61,160 nucleotides of DNA from Clostridia bacterium (GTDB lineage: Bacteria; Bacillota; Clostridia; Christensenellales; Borkfalkiaceae), in contig JAFYTO010000002.1 in the NCBI GenBank assembly GCA_017558825.1, positions 1 to 61,160 on the forward strand. The letters run 5' to 3'. Below the pieces are notes generated by a model, which saw only the letters and a program-made list of their open reading frames with translations, had not been told where the DNA came from and did no database searches. A program made the translations under genes and the position numbers. Each line of letters opens with the position of its first letter. Positions within the stretch are counted from its first letter, which is position 1. Shown here piece by piece: positions 24,001 through 30,646 of the stretch.

Positions 24001-24792
24001 TTATATTTCACTGTTTTTATTACTTTCAAACGGTGCAAAGAACTTTAAAATTATTGAAATTATTATAAGCACGGCACCAAAAATTACGTAATAAAGCGAA
24101 AAAAACGTAAGAGTTGAAAATAGTAAAGTTAACACGCCAAAAAGCAGGAATTTTCCTGCTTTTTGTTTTTTAAACAAGTTTTTTAAAATTGGCTTTAATT
24201 TAATTTTTTGCTTGCCTACAATTTCTAATTTTGGCAATAGTTCTTGACTTTTTAGTGCAGAATACACGCCGTTTATATCGTATAGTTCAATCCTAATTTT
24301 TAACGAAGAACTTAATAATAAAACTTCGCTTGTTGCACTGTTATATAAAATTTTAGTTTTGTAGCCCTTTTTAGTTTGTTTATAAGCAGTTATAACTTCT
24401 TTTGTAGTTATTTTTTCAATAGTAAAGATAGGGAAAATACAAGTTTTTATTTTTGGTATAATTATTTTTTTATTATCAATTTTAACATCGCTGTAAATTG
24501 AAGAATAATATTTATAAAACAACTCTAAAACTTCGCCGTCATCTAAAAATGCTAAGTGATTTGAAAGCGCTTTTTTATATTCTTTTTCATAATAAGCACC
24601 TTCTTTTTTATCATTTTTGATAATAATAAATACTGCGTAAGCACAAGTTATAATAGCGCTAAAACTACTAGAAAGCAGTAGTGAGGCTAAAAAACTTAAT
24701 CCGTTATACTTTGCTATTGCGTAAAAAGTAAAGAATAGTGCTATAAAAATAAAAAACGAGTCGGAAAGAACGTAAAATTTAATTTTTTTCAT
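24001..24792 (-). CDS. Membrane protein of unknown function
   Basis: A 263-residue protein with two hydrophobic helices at residues 12-60, a soluble region (about 65-205) rich in lysine and beta strands, and two further helices at about 215-250. There is no signal peptide and no catalytic motif. By the positive-inside rule the middle domain faces the cytoplasm. No clear ribosome site precedes the ATG. Its 3' end abuts yhbY with no gap, and a strong terminator hairpin for the plus strand lies within this coding region (24139-24170). Confidence 0.7.
   Translation of the reverse strand: MKKIKFYVLSDSFFIFIALFFTFYAIAKYNGLSFLASLLLSSSFSAIITCAYAVFIIIKNDKKEGAYYEKEYKKALSNHLAFLDDGEVLELFYKYYSSIYSDVKIDNKKIIIPKIKTCIFPIFTIEKITTKEVITAYKQTKKGYKTKILYNSATSEVLLLSSSLKIRIELYDINGVYSALKSQELLPKLEIVGKQKIKLKPILKNLFKKQKAGKFLLFGVLTLLFSTLTFFSLYYVIFGAVLIIISIILKFFAPFESNKNSEI
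24139..24170 (+). terminator. Terminator for nth-obg-yhbY, inside the convergent gene
   Basis: A perfect 12-bp stem (AAAAAGCAGGAA with TTCCTGCTTTTT, 2-base apex) is followed by GTTTTTT. It lies 139 bases after the yhbY stop, within the antisense coding sequence, where it encodes KQKAGKFL on the other strand. Read on the minus strand its T-run is shorter. Confidence 0.7.
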
Positions 24793-24827
24793 ATGAAAAG
24801 TATTGCCTATATTTTTTTTGTATAAAC

Positions 24828-24856
24828 TTGTAAAATTTAAAGTATTGTGTTAAAAT
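24828..24856 (+). promoter_or_regulatory. Promoter of nadD-rsfS with no room for a leader
   Basis: TTGTAA (24828-24833), 17-base spacer, TAAAAT (24851-24856). Only 6 bases separate the -10 box from the ATG at 24863, so transcription should begin at or next to the start codon. There is no Shine-Dalgarno sequence. Confidence 0.6.
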
Positions 24857-24862
24857 ATAACT

Positions 24863-25990
24863 ATGAAAAGGGTAGGCATATTCGGTGGTTCGTTTGACCC
24901 CGTACACAAAGAACATTTTAATATGGCTAAAAGCGTTATTAACGAGCTTAATTTAGACCTTCTTTACGTTATTCCCACTTATAAAGCGCCACATAAAAAA
25001 GGCGCTTATGCAAGTGATAAAGATAGGTTTAATATGCTTTTAGAATGTTTTAAAGGCGAGCAAAAAATTTGCATTAGTCCTTTTGAAATAGAAAGTGAGG
25101 GCGTTAGTTTTTCTTACTTAACCGTTACTCATTTCAAAAATTTATATAAAGACGCTGAACTTTTCTTTTTAGTTGGAAGCGATATGCTATCATCTTTTTT
25201 AACGTGGAAAAATCCTGAAATTATTGCTAAAAACACTAAACTGGTTCTTATTTCAAGAAGTGGCGAAAGTGGTGATTTGCAAGCGTTAAAAACCGTTGAA
25301 ACTGCGCTAAATATTAAAGTTAAAAAACTTGAATACGTTGGTAAAAATATTTCTAGTACGCAAATTAGAGTATATGCTGGTTTGGGTTTAGACGTGGGCG
25401 ATTTCGTTTTTGACGGTGTTAAAAATTATATAAAAGAAAATAATTTATATTGCGGCAATTATTTGTATAGTTACGTTAGTAAAGCATTACCAGAAAAGCG
25501 CAAAATTCATACGGCCGGCGTAATTATTACTGCGTTAAAACTTGCAAAAAAACTTGGTGCTAATCTAGAAAAAGTGGAAACTTGTGCACTTTTACACGAC
25601 ATAGCTAAGTATTTAGATGCTAGCAATTATCCAAATTTTAAACTTGATAGTGACGTTCCTAAGGCAATAGAACATCAGTTTTTGGGCGCATATATTGCAA
25701 AGACTGAGTTAAAGATTGATGACGAAGAAATTTTAGATGCAATTCGTTATCATTCAACCGGCAAAAAAGATATGAGTTTAATTTCTAAAATTCTTTACGT
25801 TGCCGATTTAATAGAACCGAACCGCAAATATGAAGGCGTTGAACTTTTACGCCAAAAAATAGAAGAAAATTTTAACAGCGGTTTTGCTTTTGCAACTCAA
25901 GAAGTGTTAAAATTTTTAGAAAAAAACGGTCAACCAATTTATTATTTGGCAAATGAAGTTGCTAATTATTATAAAGGAGATATTATATGA
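24863..25990 (+). CDS. nadD: NadD-YqeK fusion: nicotinate-nucleotide adenylyltransferase plus HD hydrolase
   Basis: One 375-residue protein holds two enzymes usually encoded side by side. Residues 1-200 are NadD, which makes NaAD from NaMN and ATP for NAD synthesis: GGSFDPVHKEH, VGSDMLSSF and ISSTQIR are present. The (H/T)xGH nucleotidyl-transfer motif reads HKEH, with the usual glycine replaced by glutamate. Residues 205-375 are YqeK, an HD-domain diadenosine tetraphosphate hydrolase: LLHDIAKYL, HQFLGA, YHSTG and LYVADLIEPNR. The frame is continuous, with no sign of a read-through error. It overlaps rsfS by 4 bases. It appears to be translated from a leaderless mRNA. Confidence 0.93.
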   Translation: MKRVGIFGGSFDPVHKEHFNMAKSVINELNLDLLYVIPTYKAPHKKGAYASDKDRFNMLLECFKGEQKICISPFEIESEGVSFSYLTVTHFKNLYKDAELFFLVGSDMLSSFLTWKNPEIIAKNTKLVLISRSGESGDLQALKTVETALNIKVKKLEYVGKNISSTQIRVYAGLGLDVGDFVFDGVKNYIKENNLYCGNYLYSYVSKALPEKRKIHTAGVIITALKLAKKLGANLEKVETCALLHDIAKYLDASNYPNFKLDSDVPKAIEHQFLGAYIAKTELKIDDEEILDAIRYHSTGKKDMSLISKILYVADLIEPNRKYEGVELLRQKIEENFNSGFAFATQEVLKFLEKNGQPIYYLANEVANYYKGDII

Positions 25991-26331
25991 ATCCATTAGA
26001 ACTTGTAAACGTATTATTAAATGCTTTAAAACAAAGAAAGGCTAGCGATATTGTTAAAATTGACGTTATGGACAAAACGTCTGTGGCAGATTATTTTGTT
26101 ATAGCAAGCGCGCGCTCTTCAACTCAAGTAAAATCATTATGCGAATTTTGTGAGGCTGAAGCAGAAAAGAAAGGTGCTAAAATTTTAAGAAAAGAAGGTA
26201 TTAGTGACGGCAGATGGGCTATAGTTGATTTTGGTGACGTAATACTCCACATTTTCAACGATGAAACAAGGCTTTTTTATCATTTAGAAAAACTTTGGGG
26301 TGAGGGCGAAAAAATAGAAAATCCAGACTAA
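25987..26331 (+). CDS. rsfS: Ribosomal silencing factor RsfS
   Basis: A 114-residue protein that binds L14 of the 50S subunit and blocks subunit joining when nutrients are low. The motifs SVADYFVIASARSSTQVKS, DGRWAIVDFGDVILHIF and the C-terminal YHLEKLWGEG are diagnostic. AAAGGAG precedes the ATG, which overlaps the nadD-yqeK stop. The order nadD-yqeK-rsfS is standard in Firmicutes. Confidence 0.95.
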   Translation: MNPLELVNVLLNALKQRKASDIVKIDVMDKTSVADYFVIASARSSTQVKSLCEFCEAEAEKKGAKILRKEGISDGRWAIVDFGDVILHIFNDETRLFYHLEKLWGEGEKIENPD

Positions 26332-26558
26332 TTTTCAAAATCGTCTTTTTCTATAATAGTTCCCTTAATTTGTATTTTGGGGCTTGAAATTTTAGTTCTG
26401 CGCTTTTTTGGCGCTGAGTTTTCAATGTAATAAATTTTTTGAGTGGCGGGTGCGTCACTCTTTTTATTTTTTTTAACTAAACAAAATAGATATTTTGTAA
26501 TAAAGCATAAAAAAACTACCGCACCATAAATAATAATTATAAATATAAAACCTTTCAT
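26328..26558 (-). CDS. Small single-span membrane protein
   Basis: A 76-residue frame with an N-terminal hydrophobic helix (about residues 3-27) and a lysine-rich cytoplasmic tail. No Shine-Dalgarno is visible and no family is recognised. It converges on rsfS with a 4-base overlap of the stop codons. It may be real, but the evidence is only the clean frame and the membrane-protein composition. Confidence 0.4.
   Translation of the reverse strand: MKGFIFIIIIYGAVVFLCFITKYLFCLVKKNKKSDAPATQKIYYIENSAPKKRRTKISSPKIQIKGTIIEKDDFEN
26441..26472 (+). terminator. Probable terminator for nadD-rsfS, inside the convergent frame
   Basis: GAGTG (26441-26445) pairs with CACTC (26456-26460) and TTTTTATTTTTTTT follows. 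The stem is short (5 bp plus possible extra pairs), but the T-run is long. It lies 110 bases after the rsfS stop. Confidence 0.5.
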
Positions 26559-26693
26559 AGTATAAGTGTAACAGCATAGAAATGTAGAAATTTAAAAAAA
26601 TAAGTAAAATTTTTATAAAAAAAGGCGGTTTTTTTCATTTAGGTTTAAAAACTTTTAAAATTGCAATAATACTAGTAAAAAAGGTGGCAAAAA

Positions 26694-27596
26694 ATGGAAG
26701 TTTTAAAAGAAATTGAAAATAATGAAATTATAAACGAAAGTCAAATAGAAGATGAAAGTCAAACTGCAAAAATATTAGAAGAAGAACTTGATAAAAGTCA
26801 AACCATTGGGATTATAAAAGAGTATTTTACGCCAAATCCATCGCCTCAAGAGTTAAAGGAAATGGCTGTTATTTTTGGGCAAACCGAGGGCGAAATTAAA
26901 AGGGAGTTTGGCTCGTATAAAGCAAAAAAACTCTATTTAAAAATGGACTACTTACTTTCAAATAACTGTTTAAATAAAAAAGAGTTAGATGCTAAAATAA
27001 AACTCGCTTTACGCTATGGTTTTAAAAGTGTAACCGTTATGCCTAATATGGTAGGGTTTGTTAAAAGTTCAACAGTTAACACAGAACTAGAATTGCGTGC
27101 ATTAATTTCTTATCCTTTTGGCGAAGACGTTTTTAAAAGTAAGGTATATGCGGTAAAAAAAGCACTTTCATTAGGAGCTAATTCGGTAATAGTTTGCGTT
27201 TCTATTGGTGCAATTAAAAACGGCGAGTTTAAAACGGTTGCTAAAGAATTTAAAAAAATTGTAAAACTTGCTGGCAAAAGAAAAGTTTATGCCTTGCTAG
27301 ATACTGATAGTTTAAATTTAGAAGAGATAGAAAAGGTTTCTAAAGAGATTGTGCAAGTGGCAAAAATTCACTCTATTATTTTATCTACTAAACTTTTTAA
27401 AGGTAAAATTAGTTTGCAAACACTTAAAAGTTTAGTTGACGTTGTTGACGGCAGATGTTTTGTTGACGGCGGTGGTGACGTTATAACACCAGAAGAAACA
27501 GTTGCGCTTATAAACGCCGGGGCAAACGTTGTTTCTACTGAAAATTGCGTTGAAATTGCTGAAAACTTAAATAGGCGAATAAGTGCTGAAACGTAG
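26694..27596 (+). CDS. DeoC-like TIM-barrel protein, probably not an active aldolase
   Basis: Residues about 75-300 follow the deoxyribose-phosphate aldolase fold: MDYLLSNNCLN (for the usual IDHT-LKP start), GFKSVTVMPNMV, SYPFGEDVFKSK (for TVIGFPLG), GANSVIVCVSIGAIKNG, then GRCFVDGGGDVITPEE. In DeoC the Schiff-base lysine sits in a V-K-T-S-T-G-F context; here the matching stretch is IILSTKLF, with leucine at that place. The second lysine, of K-A-S-G-G-I, is replaced in CFVDGGGDV. Residues 1-70 form an acidic, helical extension not found in DeoC. GGTGG precedes the ATG. The role is unknown; a regulatory or new binding function is possible. Confidence 0.65.
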   Translation: MEVLKEIENNEIINESQIEDESQTAKILEEELDKSQTIGIIKEYFTPNPSPQELKEMAVIFGQTEGEIKREFGSYKAKKLYLKMDYLLSNNCLNKKELDAKIKLALRYGFKSVTVMPNMVGFVKSSTVNTELELRALISYPFGEDVFKSKVYAVKKALSLGANSVIVCVSIGAIKNGEFKTVAKEFKKIVKLAGKRKVYALLDTDSLNLEEIEKVSKEIVQVAKIHSIILSTKLFKGKISLQTLKSLVDVVDGRCFVDGGGDVITPEETVALINAGANVVSTENCVEIAENLNRRISAET

Positions 27597-27688
27597 TTGA
27601 CGGCACAGCCCGTACCGTTAACTAGGGCACTATTCGTTTGTTTTTAACGGCTATATAAAACTTAAAAAGTTTTAACAAGCCAAATAAC

Positions 27689-27717
27689 TTGACAATATAA
27701 AAAGTATGCGTTAAAAT
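27689..27717 (+). promoter_or_regulatory. Promoter for the FMN riboswitch-ribU transcript
   Basis: Consensus TTGACA (27689-27694), 17-base spacer, TAAAAT (27712-27717); the riboswitch begins about 8 bases later. Confidence 0.85.
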
Positions 27718-27723
27718 AAAGCT

Positions 27724-27850
27724 AATTCTTTGAGGCAGAGTGAAATTCTCTACCGGCAGTTAAAGTCTGCTAACGTGCCAAATTTTTATGGCGCGCCGAT
27801 GCGGTGAAATTCCGTAACCGACGGTATAGTCCGGATAGTAAAAGAAAAAG
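27724..27850 (+). ncRNA. FMN riboswitch (RFN element)
   Basis: The conserved blocks are in order: TTTGAGGCAGAGTGAAATTC, CTACCGGCAGTTAAAGTC, the variable hairpin around TATGGCGCG, GATGCGGTGAAATTCCG, TAACCGACGGTATAGTCCGG and the closing ATAGTAAAAGAAA. The element senses FMN. A terminator follows at 27871, so control is probably by premature termination when FMN is plentiful. Confidence 0.96.
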
Positions 27851-27892
27851 TACGCATACTTTTTTTGTTTCGGGAAATTTCCCGTTTTTTTT
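27846..27892 (+). terminator. Riboswitch expression platform with terminator
   Basis: Two tandem hairpins follow the aptamer: AAAAGTA-CGCA-TACTTTT (27846-27863) with a short T-run, and CGGGAAATTTCCCG (27871-27884) followed by eight T. The second is the stronger terminator. Confidence 0.8.
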
Positions 27893-27904
27893 ATTTTAAG
27901 AGGT

Positions 27905-28471
27905 ATGAAAACAGTTAATTTTAATGGTAAAACAATAGCAAAACTTGGCATTTTTACAGGGCTTTCTTTCGTTCTTACGTTTTTAGAAATTCCAATATTT
28001 CCAGCAGCAAGCTTTTTAAAACTTGATTTTTCAAACGTGTTTGTTTTAATATGTGGGTTTGCGTTAGGTGCGCCTTACGGTTTAATAGTTTTAGTTCTTA
28101 AAGAACTTTTAACGCTCACCAAGTATTTTAATTACGTAGGTATGCTTGCAAACATTATAATGGGCGTGTTTATGATTATAATACCGCTTTACGCATACCA
28201 AAAAAAGCGTACTTTAAAAACCGCTATAGTAAGCCTTGTAATTGCTATAATATTACATACGATAGTGTCGCTCCCTGTAAATTATTTTATAAACTTTCCG
28301 TTTTACACGGGCAGTGCTCCGTTTTTTGTTAGTGAAACTTCTAAGAATATGTTTTTAGGGCTTTGGGGTTATATTTTAGCTTTTAACTTAATAAAGGGCG
28401 TTTTAGTTTCTTTAGTAACTTTACTTTTATATAAAAGGCTAAAAAATATACTTCACATTTTTATAGGGTAG
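27905..28471 (+). CDS. ribU: Riboflavin transporter RibU (ECF S-component)
   Basis: A 188-residue membrane protein with about six helices, the substrate-binding subunit of an ECF-type riboflavin importer. The first segment, KLGIFTGLSFVLTFL, followed by the EIP-IFPAASFLKLDFS loop and GAPYGLIVLVLKELL, matches the RibU family, and the FMN riboswitch upstream makes the substrate nearly certain. The shared energising module (EcfT, EcfA, EcfA') is not in this window. Oddly, the likely ribosome site AAGAGGT abuts the ATG with almost no spacing, so initiation may be inefficient or the true start may differ slightly. Confidence 0.93.
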   Translation: MKTVNFNGKTIAKLGIFTGLSFVLTFLEIPIFPAASFLKLDFSNVFVLICGFALGAPYGLIVLVLKELLTLTKYFNYVGMLANIIMGVFMIIIPLYAYQKKRTLKTAIVSLVIAIILHTIVSLPVNYFINFPFYTGSAPFFVSETSKNMFLGLWGYILAFNLIKGVLVSLVTLLLYKRLKNILHIFIG

Positions 28472-28480
28472 GTATATAAT
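28452..28480 (+). promoter_or_regulatory. Promoter of tsaE-tsaB-rimI with no room for a leader
   Basis: TTCACA (28452-28457), 17-base spacer, TATAAT (28475-28480), lying inside the 3' end of ribU. The ATG at 28487 is 6 bases after the -10 box, the same geometry as nadD. Confidence 0.6.
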
Positions 28481-28486
28481 AAAATT

Positions 28487-28885
28487 ATGGAATACATATC
28501 TAATTCGGTTTACGAAACGCAAGAAATTGCTAAAAATTATGCCAAGACTTTAAATAAAGGTGACGTTGTTATATTAGACGGAGAAATGGGCGCAGGTAAA
28601 ACTGCTTTTACAAAAGGCTTGGCTTTAGGTTTGGGAATAACTAGTGAAATTACAAGCCCAACCTATGCTTATTTAAACGAATATGACGGAAAGCTTTATC
28701 ATTACGACTGTTATAGGCTTACAAGCGGAGAAGATGCTGAAGCGTTAGGACTTACAGACTATTTTTATTTAGACGGCATTTGCGTTATAGAGTGGGCTCA
28801 AAATATTGAAAGTGCGCTTCCTAAAAAAGTAAAAACGGTTACTATAGAAAAATTAAGTGAAAACACGAGGAAAATTATATTATGA
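28487..28885 (+). CDS. tsaE: tRNA threonylcarbamoyladenosine synthesis ATPase TsaE
   Basis: A 132-residue P-loop protein needed with TsaB and TsaD for t6A37 in ANN-decoding tRNAs. Walker A is GEMGAGKT near residue 31, followed by TSPTYAYLNEY and HYDCYRL, all family signatures. IEWAQ lies near residue 104. There is no Shine-Dalgarno, and the promoter suggests a leaderless mRNA. It overlaps tsaB by 4 bases. Confidence 0.95.
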   Translation: MEYISNSVYETQEIAKNYAKTLNKGDVVILDGEMGAGKTAFTKGLALGLGITSEITSPTYAYLNEYDGKLYHYDCYRLTSGEDAEALGLTDYFYLDGICVIEWAQNIESALPKKVKTVTIEKLSENTRKIIL

Positions 28886-29490
28886 AATGCTTAGCAATAG
28901 ACACGTCTGGCTCGCATTTAACGGTAGCTTTAATAGATGGCAAGAACGTTAATTCAACGTTTATTGATAACTGCAATTTAAAGCATTCTGTCGTATTGAT
29001 GCCACAAATTGAAAATTTGTTAAATTCATTAAACGTAATGTTAAATGAAATAGACGTTTTTGCTTGCTCTGTTGGTCCAGGTTCGTTCACTGGTATTAGA
29101 ATTGGGGTTTCAGTAGTAAAAGCTTTTGCTTACGCTAACAATAAAAAGGTGTTAAGCGTAACTTCTTTTGATGCGCTTGCATATAATAGTCTTAGTGGAA
29201 ACAACTTAGCTGTTATTGACGCGCGCCACGATAATTATTACGTTCAAAAATATAACGGAGTTACTCCTATAGGAGAGCCTGCATTTATTAGCGGCGAAGA
29301 GTTAAAAAAAGTCTCTTGCAATTTAGACGGCGTTTTGTCGTTTGAAAATAGCCAAACGCTCGTTAAAAACGCCGATATTAAAGAGGGTTTTATTAATGCC
29401 GTTATAGATAAGTTGAGTAGTGCTACTTTTGACGTTGAAAGTATAAATCCACTATACGTTAGAAAAAGTCAGGCGGAAGAAAATTTATGA
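28882..29490 (+). CDS. tsaB: tRNA threonylcarbamoyladenosine synthesis protein TsaB
   Basis: A 202-residue ASKHA-fold partner of TsaD in t6A formation. AIDTSG near the N-terminus and GPGSFTGIRIG near residue 69 are the standard motifs, and INPLYVR lies near the C-terminus. It is coupled to tsaE and rimI by 4-base overlaps. TsaD, often next in line, is not in the window. Confidence 0.95.
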   Translation: MKCLAIDTSGSHLTVALIDGKNVNSTFIDNCNLKHSVVLMPQIENLLNSLNVMLNEIDVFACSVGPGSFTGIRIGVSVVKAFAYANNKKVLSVTSFDALAYNSLSGNNLAVIDARHDNYYVQKYNGVTPIGEPAFISGEELKKVSCNLDGVLSFENSQTLVKNADIKEGFINAVIDKLSSATFDVESINPLYVRKSQAEENL

Positions 29491-29924
29491 TGGTACGCAA
29501 TTGGCTTTTTAGCGATATTAAAGACATTTTAGAAATAGAAAAAAAGAGTTTTAAAGACGCTTGGTCTATGGAAATGCTTGCCGACCTTTTTTTAAGTAAC
29601 GGCTTTTACGGTCTAGTATGCACTAAAAACAATAAAGTTATTGGGTATATTGCCATAAAATATATTTTAGATGAAGGCGAAATAAACATTGTTGCCGTAG
29701 ATGAAAATAATTTAAGGCAAGGCGTTGCAACTCTTTTGCTTGAAAGTGCTGAAAAGGAACTTTTAACAAAAGGCGTAAAAAAACTCTTTTTAGAAGTTCG
29801 CCGTTCCAATTTGAAAGCGCAAGCACTTTACGAAAAGTGTGGTTACAAATACGTTGCCGTGCGTGAAAATTATTATCAAGGCGAAGAAGACGCTTTAATT
29901 ATGAGCAAAATTTTAAAGGAGTAA
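29487..29924 (+). CDS. rimI: Ribosomal protein S18-alanine N-acetyltransferase RimI
   Basis: A 145-residue GNAT acetyltransferase. The acetyl-CoA loop is LRQGVATLLL (Q/R-x-x-G-x-A form), EVRRSNLKAQALYEKCGY is typical of RimI, and the end YYQGEEDALIM matches the family. Two ATG codons are adjacent at the start. It is co-transcribed with tsaE and tsaB, the usual arrangement. Confidence 0.93.
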   Translation: MMVRNWLFSDIKDILEIEKKSFKDAWSMEMLADLFLSNGFYGLVCTKNNKVIGYIAIKYILDEGEINIVAVDENNLRQGVATLLLESAEKELLTKGVKKLFLEVRRSNLKAQALYEKCGYKYVAVRENYYQGEEDALIMSKILKE

Positions 29925-29926
29925 TT

Positions 29927-30646
29927 ATAAATTATTTTGTAAACGGGCTATCCGTATTAGATGAGGGCAAAGGAAAAGTTATAATATTGCTTCACGGCTT
30001 TATGTCTAATAAAGAAAGTTTTTTAAATCAAATTAATCGTTTAAAAAACTTTAGGCGCGTTATAGCGATAGACTTAACAGGTTTTGGAAATAGTAGAAAA
30101 ATGAAATATGCCTATTCGCTAGACGATTACGTTTATGACGTTTTAGGAGTAATAAACGAATTAAACGTTAACGAGTATGACGTTTTAGCACACTCTTTCG
30201 GCGGAAGAATAGCTGTTAAATTAGCAGTTATTGATGATAGGCTAAACAAATTAATTTTAACGGGAAGTGCGGGGTTAAAACCTAGGCGAAGTTTAAAATA
30301 TTACGCTAAAATTTACTCGTATAAAATTGTTAAAAAAGTTTTTAAGAATAGGCAATTTAGTGGTTTTGGGAGTGCTGAGTATAAAATGCTAAATGGTTTT
30401 GAAAGGCAAAGTTACGTAAAAATTGTAAACACCTTTTTAGACGTTTTACTCGGTAAAATAAAAAACAAAACGCTACTTATTTTTGGAGCTTTAGATAATC
30501 AAACTCCGCTTTATATGGCAAAGCGATTTAATAAAAAAATTACAAATTCATATCTTTACGTTATAAAAAATGCTGGGCATTTTTGCTTTGTAGAAAAGCC
30601 GCAAGAATTTAACGTAATTATGTGGGAATTCTTAAATGGAGATTAA
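29927..30646 (+). CDS. Alpha/beta hydrolase with a probable ATA start codon
   Basis: A serine hydrolase of about 240 residues: HGFMSNKESF (oxyanion loop), the nucleophile elbow AHSFGG, FGALDNQTP with the acid and KNAGHFCFVEKP with the catalytic histidine. The first usual start codon in frame, TTG at 29987, would cut off the first strand. Upstream the frame continues to ATA at 29927-29929, and the context AAAGGAG-TAATT-ATA equals that of yhbY (GGAG-TAATT-ATG) except for the last base. I therefore place the start at ATA. The gene lies between rimI and a membrane MurF-like ligase and directly abuts the latter, so a role near cell-wall metabolism is possible. Confidence 0.72.
   Translation: MNYFVNGLSVLDEGKGKVIILLHGFMSNKESFLNQINRLKNFRRVIAIDLTGFGNSRKMKYAYSLDDYVYDVLGVINELNVNEYDVLAHSFGGRIAVKLAVIDDRLNKLILTGSAGLKPRRSLKYYAKIYSYKIVKKVFKNRQFSGFGSAEYKMLNGFERQSYVKIVNTFLDVLLGKIKNKTLLIFGALDNQTPLYMAKRFNKKITNSYLYVIKNAGHFCFVEKPQEFNVIMWEFLNGD

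Noticed and set aside
27601..27660. Possible terminator after the DeoC-like gene (CCGTTAA ... TTAACGG)
   Set aside because: The loop is long and no T-run follows the second arm; it may fold but is not a convincing terminator.
29987..30646. Shorter hydrolase starting at TTG 29987
   Set aside because: It would drop the first beta strand and has no ribosome-binding site; the ATA at 29927 has a perfect one.
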